A stretch of DNA of 64,000 bases from assembly GCF_004919105.1 (NCBI RefSeq), contig NZ_STGK01000006.1, positions 186,001-250,000 on the forward strand, read 5' to 3'. A program made the translations under genes and the position numbers. Each line of letters starts with the position of its first letter. Within the stretch, counting starts at the first letter, position 1. Source of the DNA: Nocardioides sp. GY 10113 (lineage in GTDB: Bacteria > Actinomycetota > Actinomycetes > Propionibacteriales > Nocardioidaceae). The notes under the pieces are model-generated. The model worked only from the letters and a program-made list of their open reading frames with translations. It was not told the DNA's origin and did no database searches. This document shows, piece by piece, positions 9,845 through 17,745 of the stretch.

Positions 9845-12118
9845 TCAGTCCGAGGCGACCGCGGCGCGCAGCCGGGCCCCGTCGTCGGGTTGGACGCCCG
9901 GCCGACCGGCGACCAGCTCGACCTCCAGCAGGTCCCCGGTGAAGGCGAAGGGCGGGCGGTAGTCCTCGCTGACCGAGAGTCCCCGATCGCGGCCCACCAG
10001 CATCCCGACCGCCCCGGTGGAGAGGTTCGGGAAGAAGAACAGGCCGGGCAGCGGCGCGCTCGCGCACTCCTCGCCGTCGACCAGCAGTGCGGCCCTCGGC
10101 TCGGTCCCCGGCAGGTACTGCAGGGAGAGCTCGTGCGGGCCGGGAGCCAGCGGCTGCTCGGTGGCGAGGCGGACCGCACCGTCGAACATCGCGAAGGTCG
10201 CCACCGGCCGACCGTCCAGGAGGTACCAGGCCCAGCCGCCGTGGCGGTCGCCGATCGCGGTGACCACCCCCTCGGCGCCGCCGTCGGGGACCACGATCCG
10301 GGCACGCATCTCGAAGCCGCCGACGGTCATCGGCAGCTGGCTGTCGTGCACCGGCCCACCCCCAGGGGTGAACCAGGCGCGGCCCGGCTGCGGGAAGGCC
10401 CCGGGGTGCATGTGGGCCATCGAGTCCGGGAACTCGAACAGCGGCAGCACCTGGTTGCGACCGGCCTCGGCCCACCACAGCTCCTCCAGGCGCCGTACGA
10501 CGTCCGGGTGGTCGTCCGCGAGGTCGACCGCCTCGGAGAAGTCGTCGGTCAGCCGGAACAGCGACCAGCGGTCGGTGCCGAAGTCGTGGCTGCCGGCGAT
10601 CACCTCGCGCTCGCCGAACTGGTTGGGGACGTGGTCGGTGACCGCCTTCCAGCCGTCGGCGTAGATGCCGCGCGAGCCCATCATCTCGAAGTACTGGACG
10701 CCGCGGTGCTCGGCGGCGCCCGCGTCGTCGACCGAGGGCAGCATCGAGCCGCCGTCGATCGGCTGCTGCGGGATCCCGTCCACCGCGTCGGGCGCCGGGA
10801 TGCCGGCGGCCTCCAGCACGGTGGTGAAGACGTCCACGGCGTGGCAGAACTGGTCGCGCACCGCTCCGGGGGTGCGGACCCGAGCGCCCCAGTCGAGGAT
10901 CAGCGGGGTCCGGGTGCCGCCGAGCCAGGAGTAGCGCTTCCACATCCGCAGCGGGGTGTTGCCGGCCCAGGCCCAACCGAACGGGTAGTGGTTGTAGCCG
11001 TCGTGGCCGCCGATGTCGTCGATGCGCGCCAGCGACTCCTCGACGCTCTCCCCGTGGCCGAGCCACCCGGCCGCCTCGTTGAGCGTGCCGGTGGTGCCGC
11101 CCTCGCCGCTGGCGCCGTTGTCGGAGGTGACGATGACCAGGGTGTCGTCGGCGATCCCCCGCTCCTCGAGGTAGTCGAAGAGCCGACCGAGGTGGTGGTC
11201 GGTGTGGGTCATGAACCCGGCGAAGACCTCCATGTAGCGCGCGAAGAGCCGCCGCTGGTCGGCCGGCAGCTCGTCCCAGTCGGGGATCCACGCCGGGCGC
11301 TCGGGCAGCACGGTGCCCTCGGGCACGACGCCGGCCGCGACCTGGCGCTCGAAGACCTGCTCGCGCCAGGCCTCCCAGCCACCGTCGAAGGCGCCGGCGT
11401 ACGGCTCGACCCACTCCTCGGGGACCTGGTGCGGCGCGTGCGCGGCGCCCGGGGCGAGGTAGAGGAAGAACGGCTTGCGCGCCTCGGCCTGCTGCTGGTC
11501 CTGGACCATCCGGATCGCCTCGTCGACGAGGTCCTCGGTGAGGTGGTAGCCCTCCTCCGGCGTCCGGGGCGGGTCGACGTGGGTGTTGTCGCGGACCAGC
11601 TCGGGGGCCCACTGGCTGGTCTCCGCGCCGAGGAAGCCGTAGTACCTCTCGAAGCCCATCGCCAGCGGCCAGTGCCGGTAGGGGCCGGCCGCGGAGTAGT
11701 CGGTCTTCGGCGTCAGGTGCCACTTGCCGACCGCCATCGTGTTGTAGCCGCCGTCGCGCAGCACCCGGGCCAGCGTGGCGGCGGAGGCGGGGATCCGGCC
11801 GGTGTAGCCGGGGAAGCCGAGCGCGGCCTCCTCGGTCACCCCCATGCCGACCGCGTGGTGGTTGCGCCCGGTGAGCAGCGCGGCCCGGGATGCGGAGCAG
11901 ACCGCGGTGACGTGGAACCGGTTGTAGCGCAGGCCGCGGGCGGCCAGCCGGTCCATGTTCGGCGTGGCGATGGTGGAGCCGAAGCAGCCCAGCTGTGCGA
12001 ATCCCACGTCGTCGAGGACCACCACGACCACGTTGGGCGCGCCGTCGGGCGCGACCGGGTAGTCGACGAAGGAGGGCGTCGCTCCAGCGACGCGGGACGG
12101 CACGACCGGTCGATCCAT
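9845..12118 (-). CDS. Arylsulfatase (type I, formylglycine sulfatase)
   Basis: A 757-residue sulfatase hydrolysing sulfate esters. Cys74 in AVCSASRAALLTGR is the residue converted to formylglycine; the metal pair Asp36/Asp37 sits in VVLDDVGF, and VTSDNGASGEGG closes the metal site. The long C-terminal extension (after about residue 560) looks like a beta-rich accessory domain found in AtsA-like enzymes. No signal peptide is evident, so a cytosolic site is likely. ATG at 12118 is preferred; the reading frame extends upstream without similarity. Divergent from a BASS carrier. Confidence 0.92.
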   Translation of the reverse strand: MDRPVVPSRVAGATPSFVDYPVAPDGAPNVVVVVLDDVGFAQLGCFGSTIATPNMDRLAARGLRYNRFHVTAVCSASRAALLTGRNHHAVGMGVTEEAALGFPGYTGRIPASAATLARVLRDGGYNTMAVGKWHLTPKTDYSAAGPYRHWPLAMGFERYYGFLGAETSQWAPELVRDNTHVDPPRTPEEGYHLTEDLVDEAIRMVQDQQQAEARKPFFLYLAPGAAHAPHQVPEEWVEPYAGAFDGGWEAWREQVFERQVAAGVVPEGTVLPERPAWIPDWDELPADQRRLFARYMEVFAGFMTHTDHHLGRLFDYLEERGIADDTLVIVTSDNGASGEGGTTGTLNEAAGWLGHGESVEESLARIDDIGGHDGYNHYPFGWAWAGNTPLRMWKRYSWLGGTRTPLILDWGARVRTPGAVRDQFCHAVDVFTTVLEAAGIPAPDAVDGIPQQPIDGGSMLPSVDDAGAAEHRGVQYFEMMGSRGIYADGWKAVTDHVPNQFGEREVIAGSHDFGTDRWSLFRLTDDFSEAVDLADDHPDVVRRLEELWWAEAGRNQVLPLFEFPDSMAHMHPGAFPQPGRAWFTPGGGPVHDSQLPMTVGGFEMRARIVVPDGGAEGVVTAIGDRHGGWAWYLLDGRPVATFAMFDGAVRLATEQPLAPGPHELSLQYLPGTEPRAALLVDGEECASAPLPGLFFFPNLSTGAVGMLVGRDRGLSVSEDYRPPFAFTGDLLEVELVAGRPGVQPDDGARLRAAVASD

Positions 12119-12143
12119 GGCCGGGACACTAACCTCGATCGAG

Positions 12144-12182
12144 CCAAATGTCACTCGACTGCCACTTGGCAGACGAATGTCA
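12144..12182. promoter_or_regulatory. Candidate operator between sulfatase and BASS carrier
   Basis: The divergent intergenic region holds AATGTCA twice (12147-12153 and 12176-12182) flanking TGCCACTTGGCA (12160-12171), a 5-bp-arm inverted repeat. Repeats centred between two divergent starts suggest a shared operator, perhaps for the TetR encoded behind the sulfatase. No clean -10/-35 pair was identified. Confidence 0.35.
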
Positions 12183-12243
12183 TGAATCCCCTTGCCAAGC
12201 GACCACCATCCCTCCACGCTGTGACCCACATCACTGGGAGGGA

Positions 12244-13209
12244 ATGCGGATGCTGGTGCCGGAGATCGTGACCTGGGTGACCGACCTCGACCACGCGTCG
12301 ACCGACCCGGGGACCGCGCTCCAGAACGCCTCGAAGGTGATCATCGCCTTCTTCATCTTCGGCATCGCCCTGGACACCCACCTGGCCGACTTCCGCGACG
12401 TCGTACGACGCCCCGGGGTGATCGCGGTCGGGCTGGTCGCCCAGTACCTGGTCGCCCCGGCGCTGACGCTGGCCCTGACGCTGGCCCTCGACGTCCGCGG
12501 CTCGGTGGCGATCGGCATGCTGCTGGTGGCCTGCTGCCCGGCCGGCAACCTCTCCAACATCCTGACCCATCGCGCCCGCGGCGACGTCGCGCTGTCGATC
12601 TCGATGACCGGCACCTCCAACGTGCTCGCCGTGGCGGTCACCCCGGTGGCCCTGGCCTTCTGGAGCAGCCTCAACCCCGCCGCCGACGCCCTGCTGACCG
12701 AGATCTCGCTCGACCCGTGGGAGATGGTCGGCGAGGTCGCGCTGCTGATCGGCCTCCCCTTCGCCGCCGGCCTGTTCGTCGCCTGGAAGTGGCCGGCGAT
12801 CGCGGCCCGCGGCTCACGGTTCGTCGAGCCGGCCGCCCTGGCGATGCTGCTGCTGATCATCGTCGGCGGCCTGGCCACCAAGGGCGGCACGATCATCACC
12901 TACGCCGGCGTCGTTACCGCGCCGATCCTGCTGCAGAACGCGATCGCCCTGGCCACCGGCTACGGCACGGGCCGCGCGCTGCGACTGCCCGTCGCCGGCA
13001 CCCGGGCGATGACCTTCGAGCTCGGGGTGCGCAACACCGCCCTGGCCCTGGTGCTGGCGCTGGCGTTCTTCGGTGAGCTCGGCGGCGTGATCCTGGTCGC
13101 CGCCCTGTGGGGACTGTGGGACGTGATCACCGGCCTGGCCCTGGCCACCTGGTGGAGGCGGCGTACGCCGACGGCCGAGACGACCGAGGAGCCGGCCCGG
13201 TCGATGTGA
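12244..13209 (+). CDS. Bile acid:sodium symporter (BASS) family transporter
   Basis: A 321-residue integral membrane protein with about ten hydrophobic segments. The CCPAGNLSNILTHRARGD stretch matches the BASS signature where sodium-binding residues lie, and a second crossing motif, TFELGVRNTALAL, is typical of these carriers. Start ATG at 12244 is preceded by GGGAGGGA. Divergent from the arylsulfatase: import of a sulfate ester or its product is a reasonable inference. Family members also carry organic acids, so the substrate is open. Confidence 0.85.
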   Translation: MRMLVPEIVTWVTDLDHASTDPGTALQNASKVIIAFFIFGIALDTHLADFRDVVRRPGVIAVGLVAQYLVAPALTLALTLALDVRGSVAIGMLLVACCPAGNLSNILTHRARGDVALSISMTGTSNVLAVAVTPVALAFWSSLNPAADALLTEISLDPWEMVGEVALLIGLPFAAGLFVAWKWPAIAARGSRFVEPAALAMLLLIIVGGLATKGGTIITYAGVVTAPILLQNAIALATGYGTGRALRLPVAGTRAMTFELGVRNTALALVLALAFFGELGGVILVAALWGLWDVITGLALATWWRRRTPTAETTEEPARSM

Positions 13210-13319
13210 CACCGGCGATCCCCCTCGCGCTCGCACAGGTCAGCATGCGGGAAGGTGCCCATCGCCGAGTTCGTTCGACGCGGCGCCGGGGTGGCGGGTG
13301 CTGAGCGCCAGCCCGGTCG

Positions 13320-13369
13320 GGGTCGTGTGCCTGAGACCCCGGCATCCCGATGTCTGGGGCACACGACCC
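13320..13369. repeat. Large intergenic stem-loop (50 nt)
   Basis: Arms GGGTCGTGTGCC (13320-13331) and GGCACACGACCC (13358-13369) are perfectly complementary over 12 bp. The stem extends to 18 bp with one mismatch and one G-T pair, closing on a 14-nt loop. It lies in the 265-nt gap between the BASS carrier and a small unknown gene. No U-tract follows. It could be a terminator, a structured RNA or a palindromic intergenic repeat. The rest of the gap shows no gene. Confidence 0.75.
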
Positions 13370-13474
13370 GGATCCGCGGGCCGAGGCGGACGGTCCCGCC
13401 GCTCCCGCCGCAGCCGGATGCCTCATCGATGCCTAGGCTGGAGCAGCCATCCCCGAGCACGAGACGAGATCCCC

Positions 13475-13792
13475 ATGCCCGCCAGTCGCTCCGCCCGACT
13501 GAGGAAGGCCAGCGCCGAGGCAGGGGCGCTGGCCGTCGTCCGCATCGACCTGAGCCCCGACGACTCCTACGCCTACAAGATCTCGTGCACGCAGTGCGAG
13601 GTACCGCGGCCCGGGACCGGCACCCGCGCCTGGAGCACGCGGCGGCCGGGCGAGGACAACGGCTACATGGCCGCGATGGATCGGTGGATCTTCCACCTCA
13701 CCTCCCGGCACCCCGATGCCGAGGCCCCGTGCCTGACCTACCTGGACCAGGCTCGCGCGCGCCTCCAGGAGCGACGAGACGCCCAGGGCTGA
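13475..13792 (+). CDS. Hypothetical protein with CxxC motif
   Basis: Unrecognised 105-residue protein. After a basic N-terminus it has ISCTQCEV (a CxxC pair, residues about 32-35), then RWIFHLTSRHPDAEAPC with His and Cys that could complete a small zinc site. C-terminal residues are helical and charged (YLDQARARLQERRD). No signal peptide. ATG at 13475 chosen because codon bias begins there. Convergent with the heliorhodopsin gene, so no operon link. Confidence 0.6.
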   Translation: MPASRSARLRKASAEAGALAVVRIDLSPDDSYAYKISCTQCEVPRPGTGTRAWSTRRPGEDNGYMAAMDRWIFHLTSRHPDAEAPCLTYLDQARARLQERRDAQG

Positions 13793-13900
13793 GGCACGCG
13801 CCCGGCCGCTCGGCACGGGCGGCGAGGCACCCCGGGGCCCGGCGACGTCGCCCACCAGCCGGCTCGGTCGCCCGTCGGGAGATGCCAGCGCGGCGGGGCG

Positions 13901-14677
13901 CTAGGCCAGCGAGCCGCCGAAGATCTGCCAGGCCAACGCCGACTTCGCCACCAGGCTCAGGACCAGGTACGCCTTCTCACCGAAGAGGTAGTCCGCCCAG
14001 CGACCCACGCGGCGGTACTGCAGCCACTGGTTGGCAGCGAAGCTCATGAACAGCACGAACAGCGAGACCACGATCCCGTAGACGAATCCGGGGACCGTGT
14101 CTGCGCCGACCACGTTGATCACGATCGCCACCCAGGGCGCTGCGCCCACCAGGGAGCCGAACCAGAACGGCACCATGGTCGTGCGCGACCGGTCCGGCGG
14201 GTTCATGACCTCCTGGATCCAGCCGAACAGGATCATCGCGACATTGGCGCCCACCACCGCGACCACGGCCGTGATCTCGGTGATGCCGTTGTAGAACCCG
14301 ATCAGCACCACCATCACGGTGGCGCTCAGCGAGTACTCGATCCATCGGAACCTGTTGAACCCTCGCTCCAGCTCGGCCTCGTACCGCCGGCGGAACACCG
14401 TCGCGGTGAGGGCATGGTCGAGCGCGGCGAGCGCCAGGAACACCGCGACCGCCACCGCGACGTTGACGTCGACGAGCGGCTCCGGCGCAGGCGCCGGGGT
14501 CCCCGGAGGGCCCTGGGGGTACGACGAGGTCACCGTGATCGCGAAGTCGCTGGCCAGCACCAGGACCGCGACCGCCTGGGCCGCGTGGAGAACGGCCAAT
14601 CCGATGTTCCACCGGCGAAGATCGGCCAACCGATCACCGCTCGGGGCCGCCTGCGCCGCGTGCGTCTGCTCGCTCAT
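13901..14677 (-). CDS. Heliorhodopsin
   Basis: A 258-residue seven-helix retinal protein. Helix 7 carries SLVAKSALAWQIF, with Lys245 as Schiff-base lysine. Helix 3 carries RWIEYSLSA, with Glu114 at the counterion position. His31 (VLHAAQ) and His88 (LDHAL) match the two conserved histidines of heliorhodopsin 48C12, and the GPPGT turn after helix 1 and FGWIQEVMNP after helix 4 also fit the family. Type-1 pumps lack this pattern. Length agrees (about 250). ATG at 14677 has GGAGG 8 nt upstream. Heliorhodopsins show slow photocycles and are thought to be sensors rather than pumps; no partner is adjacent. Confidence 0.9.
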   Translation of the reverse strand: MSEQTHAAQAAPSGDRLADLRRWNIGLAVLHAAQAVAVLVLASDFAITVTSSYPQGPPGTPAPAPEPLVDVNVAVAVAVFLALAALDHALTATVFRRRYEAELERGFNRFRWIEYSLSATVMVVLIGFYNGITEITAVVAVVGANVAMILFGWIQEVMNPPDRSRTTMVPFWFGSLVGAAPWVAIVINVVGADTVPGFVYGIVVSLFVLFMSFAANQWLQYRRVGRWADYLFGEKAYLVLSLVAKSALAWQIFGGSLA

Positions 14678-14800
14678 CGCCACCACCTCCCTGGTCGCTC
14701 TCCTGCACTCCCCAACCTAGAGGCCCCGGTCGTGCGCCGCAGGGTCATCCACCCGGGCGGCGAGCCGGCCGAGCCGGCCGCGGGGGCCCGGGCGCCCGCC

Positions 14801-15280
14801 TCAGCTGAAGATCATGCAGCTCGACGTCGCGTGGGCGACGAGACGGTCCTGGGCGTCGTACAGCTTCGCCTCGGCCAGCGCGGTACGACGGCCGCGCTGG
14901 AGCACCGTGCCGACCGCGCGCAGGCGACCGGAGTCGACAGTGGCGGCCCGGAGGAACTTCACGGACAGGTCGAGGGAGGTGTAGCCCTCCCCCACACCCA
15001 GGGTGGAGTGCACCGAGCAGCCGCAGGCGGTGTCGAGCAGCGTGGAGTGGACGCCGCCGTGCACGCTGCCGATCGGGTTGTAGTGACGCGGCTCGGGGAC
15101 CAGCTCGACGGCGACCGAGCCGCGGTCGAGGATCTCGAAGTTGACCATGCCGAGCGTGCCGGCGATCGGCGCCGGAGGCAGCCGGCCGTCGATGATCGCG
15201 GACAGCTGCTCGTAGCCGTCGTGCGCGGCGGGGTCGAAACCACTGCCTTCGACCTGGGTTTCGACAACAGACTCAGCCAT
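14801..15280 (-). CDS. PaaI-type hotdog-fold thioesterase
   Basis: A 159-residue hotdog thioesterase. The NPIGSVHGGVHSTLLDTACG stretch is the PaaI-family active-site region, with the acidic residue on the following helix. These enzymes hydrolyse aromatic or aliphatic acyl-CoA. ATG at 15280 lies downstream of TTGACA-N18-TTCGAT on the minus strand (15316-15287). Divergent from an HxlR regulator whose operator overlaps this promoter; a second operator-like copy sits inside the first codons (15252-15276). Confidence 0.88.
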   Translation of the reverse strand: MAESVVETQVEGSGFDPAAHDGYEQLSAIIDGRLPPAPIAGTLGMVNFEILDRGSVAVELVPEPRHYNPIGSVHGGVHSTLLDTACGCSVHSTLGVGEGYTSLDLSVKFLRAATVDSGRLRAVGTVLQRGRRTALAEAKLYDAQDRLVAHATSSCMIFS

Positions 15281-15336
15281 GGCCCCATCGAACCAGCGAG
15301 AACCTGGGTCTGTCAACGAGACCCAGGGGCTATGGT
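15252..15336. promoter_or_regulatory. Divergent promoters and operator, thioesterase/HxlR
   Basis: A perfect 9-bp inverted repeat CCTGGGTCT-N7-AGACCCAGG spans 15303-15327. Its centre contains TGTCAA, the complement of the thioesterase -35 TTGACA. On the plus strand TATGGT (15331-15336) is a -10 placed 7 nt before the HxlR ATG, implying a leaderless mRNA. A related copy (ACCTGGGT at its left end and AGACTCAG at its right end) lies at 15252-15276. One dimer could repress both genes; this is inferred. Confidence 0.65.
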
Positions 15337-15342
15337 GGAGCC

Positions 15343-15855
15343 ATGGGCACCCCGTCGACCTCGACGCCCCCGACCGCGCTCACCTGGTCGGTGGACAACT
15401 GCTCCCTGGGCCGGGCGATGGCGATCCTCGGCGAGCGCTGGACGGTCGTCGTGCTGCGCGAGGTCTTCCTCGGCGTACGCCGGTTCGCCGACATCCAGCG
15501 TCACGCCGGCATCCCGCGTCAGGTGCTCACCGCCCGGCTGGCGACGCTCGTGGAGCACGGCATCCTGCACCGGGTCCCCTACCAGGACGAGGGCGCCCGC
15601 ACCCGGCACGAGTACCGGCTGACCGAGATCGGGATGGAGCTGCAGCCGATCCTGCTCGCGATCACCCGCTGGGGCGACGCGCACCTGGCCGACCCGGCCG
15701 GGGTGCCGACCGAGTTCGTGCACCGCGACTGCGGGGCGCCGGTGCACGTCGAGATCCACTGCGCGGCCGGGCACCACCTGGCCGACCCGCGGGAGGTGAC
15801 CAGCCGGCCCGGCCCGTCTGCCAAGCCCTTCGGCGCGGCGGCACGGGAGGCCTGA
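15343..15855 (+). CDS. HxlR-family transcriptional regulator
   Basis: A 170-residue winged-helix regulator. CSLGRAMAILGERWTVVVLRE is the HxlR entry motif, with one Cys (residue 20) that may be redox-sensitive. It continues with GVRRFADIQRHAGIPRQVLTARL and the wing, and a C-terminal extension holds several Cys and His (HRDCGAP, HCAAGHHL). Divergent from the thioesterase, with a perfect palindrome between them. Probably autoregulatory. Confidence 0.88.
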   Translation: MGTPSTSTPPTALTWSVDNCSLGRAMAILGERWTVVVLREVFLGVRRFADIQRHAGIPRQVLTARLATLVEHGILHRVPYQDEGARTRHEYRLTEIGMELQPILLAITRWGDAHLADPAGVPTEFVHRDCGAPVHVEIHCAAGHHLADPREVTSRPGPSAKPFGAAAREA

Positions 15856-15879
15856 GGACCCCGACCGGCGGCGCGCGGA

Positions 15880-17694
15880 TCAGCGCACGAAGACCTTCAG
15901 CGCCTTCCGCGCGCCGCCCAGGTTCCTGGTCTGCGGGTGGATCACCGTCAGCGTGACCCGGGTCTTCTTCCGCACCGGAAGCGCCCGCTTCGTGATCCGC
16001 ACCTTCGCCACGAAGCCGCAGCCGTCGCGCACCGGCACGGTCACCTTCGCGAGCTGCCGCTTGCCCTTGATGGCGCGCACCGTCACGGTGCCCGCGCAGG
16101 TGGCCGGGTCGACCGCGAACGCGCCTGCGAGCGAGCCCTTCACCCGGTAGACGTACGGCGGCTTGCGGTCGCGCCGGGGCTGGCGCTGGACCGACAGCCG
16201 GACGGCCGCGCGGACCCGGACCGCCGCCCCGACCGGGACGTCCCCGGCGGCGGCCGGGGTCTCCTTGCCGCCGACCGTGCCGTCGCCGACCGAGTCGCCG
16301 TCGCCGTACCCCAGTCGCCCCGCGGTCCCGAAGCCCCAGCAGCGGAGCGCACCGGTGGTCAGCGTCGCGCAGGTGTGCACGCCACCGGCGGCGACCGCGA
16401 CCGCGGTGCCGCCCAGCGGCAGGTCGCCGGCGTCGCCCGGGGTTGCCCGACCCGGCGGCACGGTCAGGCCGGCGCCGATCTCGACCGGGTCCCCGTAGCC
16501 CAGCCGCCCCGACCCGCCTGCGCCCCAGCAGCGGACACCGCCGGCACTCATCAGCGCGCACGAGTGGAGGCGGCTGGCGGTGATCGCGACCGCCGTGCCG
16601 CCGAGCGGCACGTCCCCGGCGTCGGCCGGGGTCTCCTTGCCGGGCACGCTCCCGTCGCCGACGGTGTCGGTGTTGCCGTACCCGAGCCGCCCGAAGGAGC
16701 CGGTCCCCCAGCAGCGGACGGCACCGGTGGCCATCAGCGCGCACGTGTGGCCAGCGCCGGCGGTGATCGCGACGGCCTTCCCGCCCAGGGGCACGTCCCC
16801 GGCGTCGGCCGGGGTCTCCTTCCCCGGCGCCGAGCCGTCGCCGACCGTGTCCGTGTCGCCGTACCCCAGCTCGGCGAGGCCCCCGTAGCCCCAGCAGCGG
16901 ACCGCGCCGGTGGCCATCAACGCGCAGGTGTGGACGTCGCCCGCGGTGATCGCGACCGCCCTTCCACCCAGCGGCACGTCCCCGGCGTCGGCCGGGGTCT
17001 CCTTCCCCGGCGTCGTCCCGCCCCCGACGTCCGCGGCGTCGCCGTACCCCAGCTGGCCGGAGTTCGCGCGGCCCCAGCACCGCACCGCGCCGGTGGCCAT
17101 CAGCGCGCAGGTGTGGGCGCCGCCGGCGGCGATCGCGACCGCCTTCCCGCCCAGGGGCACATCGCCCGCGTCGGCCGGGGTCTCGTTGCCCACGCTCCCG
17201 GCGCCGACGCCCGAGGTGTCGCCGTACCCCAGCCTCCCGTCGGCCCCAATGCCCCAGCACCGGACGGCATCGGTGGTCAGCAACGCGCAGGTGTGATCCT
17301 CGCCCGCGGTGATCGCCACCGCCCTGCCGCCGAGCGGTACGTCACCGGCGGCGGCGGGGGTCTCCATCCCCGTCGTCGTCCCGTCGCCCACGGCCTGGCT
17401 GTCGCCGTACCCCAGCGCTCCGGTGTCGCCGAAGCCCCAGCAGCGGACCGCACCGGTGGTGGTCAACGCGCACGTGTGCGATCCGCCGGCGGCGAGGGAG
17501 GCCGCGGCCACCCGCCACCGAGGCGAGGAGGCTGGTTCCGCCGACGCCGTCGGACCCGGTACGACGGAGGACAGCGCGACGACCAGGCAGAGAGCGATGG
17601 CCGCCGGCCAGCGCCCGCGGAGCCGCGCCCGCCGTCGATCCCGTCGGGTGGACAACACGCGAGACCGCTCGGTCGCCGTCGACACCCCCAGCAC
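15880..17694 (-). CDS. Secreted RCC1-repeat protein
   Basis: A 604-residue exported protein with seven tandem RCC1-like repeats of about 58 residues. Each has the core HTCALxxTGAVRCWG followed by GxLGYGD and ETPADAGDVPLGGKAVAI, enough for one seven-bladed propeller. The N-terminus is Arg-rich with a hydrophobic stretch ending ASAEP, so Sec or Tat export is likely. About 120 C-terminal residues form a beta-rich domain with two Cys. GTG at 17694 or 17685 may be the start. Function unknown; such propellers usually bind proteins. Confidence 0.85.
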   Translation of the reverse strand: MLGVSTATERSRVLSTRRDRRRARLRGRWPAAIALCLVVALSSVVPGPTASAEPASSPRWRVAAASLAAGGSHTCALTTTGAVRCWGFGDTGALGYGDSQAVGDGTTTGMETPAAAGDVPLGGRAVAITAGEDHTCALLTTDAVRCWGIGADGRLGYGDTSGVGAGSVGNETPADAGDVPLGGKAVAIAAGGAHTCALMATGAVRCWGRANSGQLGYGDAADVGGGTTPGKETPADAGDVPLGGRAVAITAGDVHTCALMATGAVRCWGYGGLAELGYGDTDTVGDGSAPGKETPADAGDVPLGGKAVAITAGAGHTCALMATGAVRCWGTGSFGRLGYGNTDTVGDGSVPGKETPADAGDVPLGGTAVAITASRLHSCALMSAGGVRCWGAGGSGRLGYGDPVEIGAGLTVPPGRATPGDAGDLPLGGTAVAVAAGGVHTCATLTTGALRCWGFGTAGRLGYGDGDSVGDGTVGGKETPAAAGDVPVGAAVRVRAAVRLSVQRQPRRDRKPPYVYRVKGSLAGAFAVDPATCAGTVTVRAIKGKRQLAKVTVPVRDGCGFVAKVRITKRALPVRKKTRVTLTVIHPQTRNLGGARKALKVFVR

Positions 17695-17713
17695 GCTACG
17701 CGCGCGGGGGGCG

Positions 17714-17739
17714 GCCTGCCTAGGCCTGCCTAGGCAGGC
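17714..17739 (-). terminator. Palindromic hairpin after the helicase gene
   Basis: GCCTGCCTAG is tandemly duplicated (17714-17733), and the right copy with the next six bases forms a perfect 16-nt palindrome GCCTGCCTAGGCAGGC (17724-17739). It lies 7 nt beyond the helicase stop and before the RCC1 gene start on the same strand, so it may terminate the helicase transcript. Confidence 0.5.
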
Positions 17740-17745
17740 TCGGGC

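Noticed and set aside
9158..12271. 1037-codon plus-strand open frame antisense to the sulfatase
   Set aside because: Composition is Gly/Val/Arg-rich without family motifs; the minus frame encodes a complete sulfatase with active-site motifs. Long antisense frames are expected in DNA this GC-rich.
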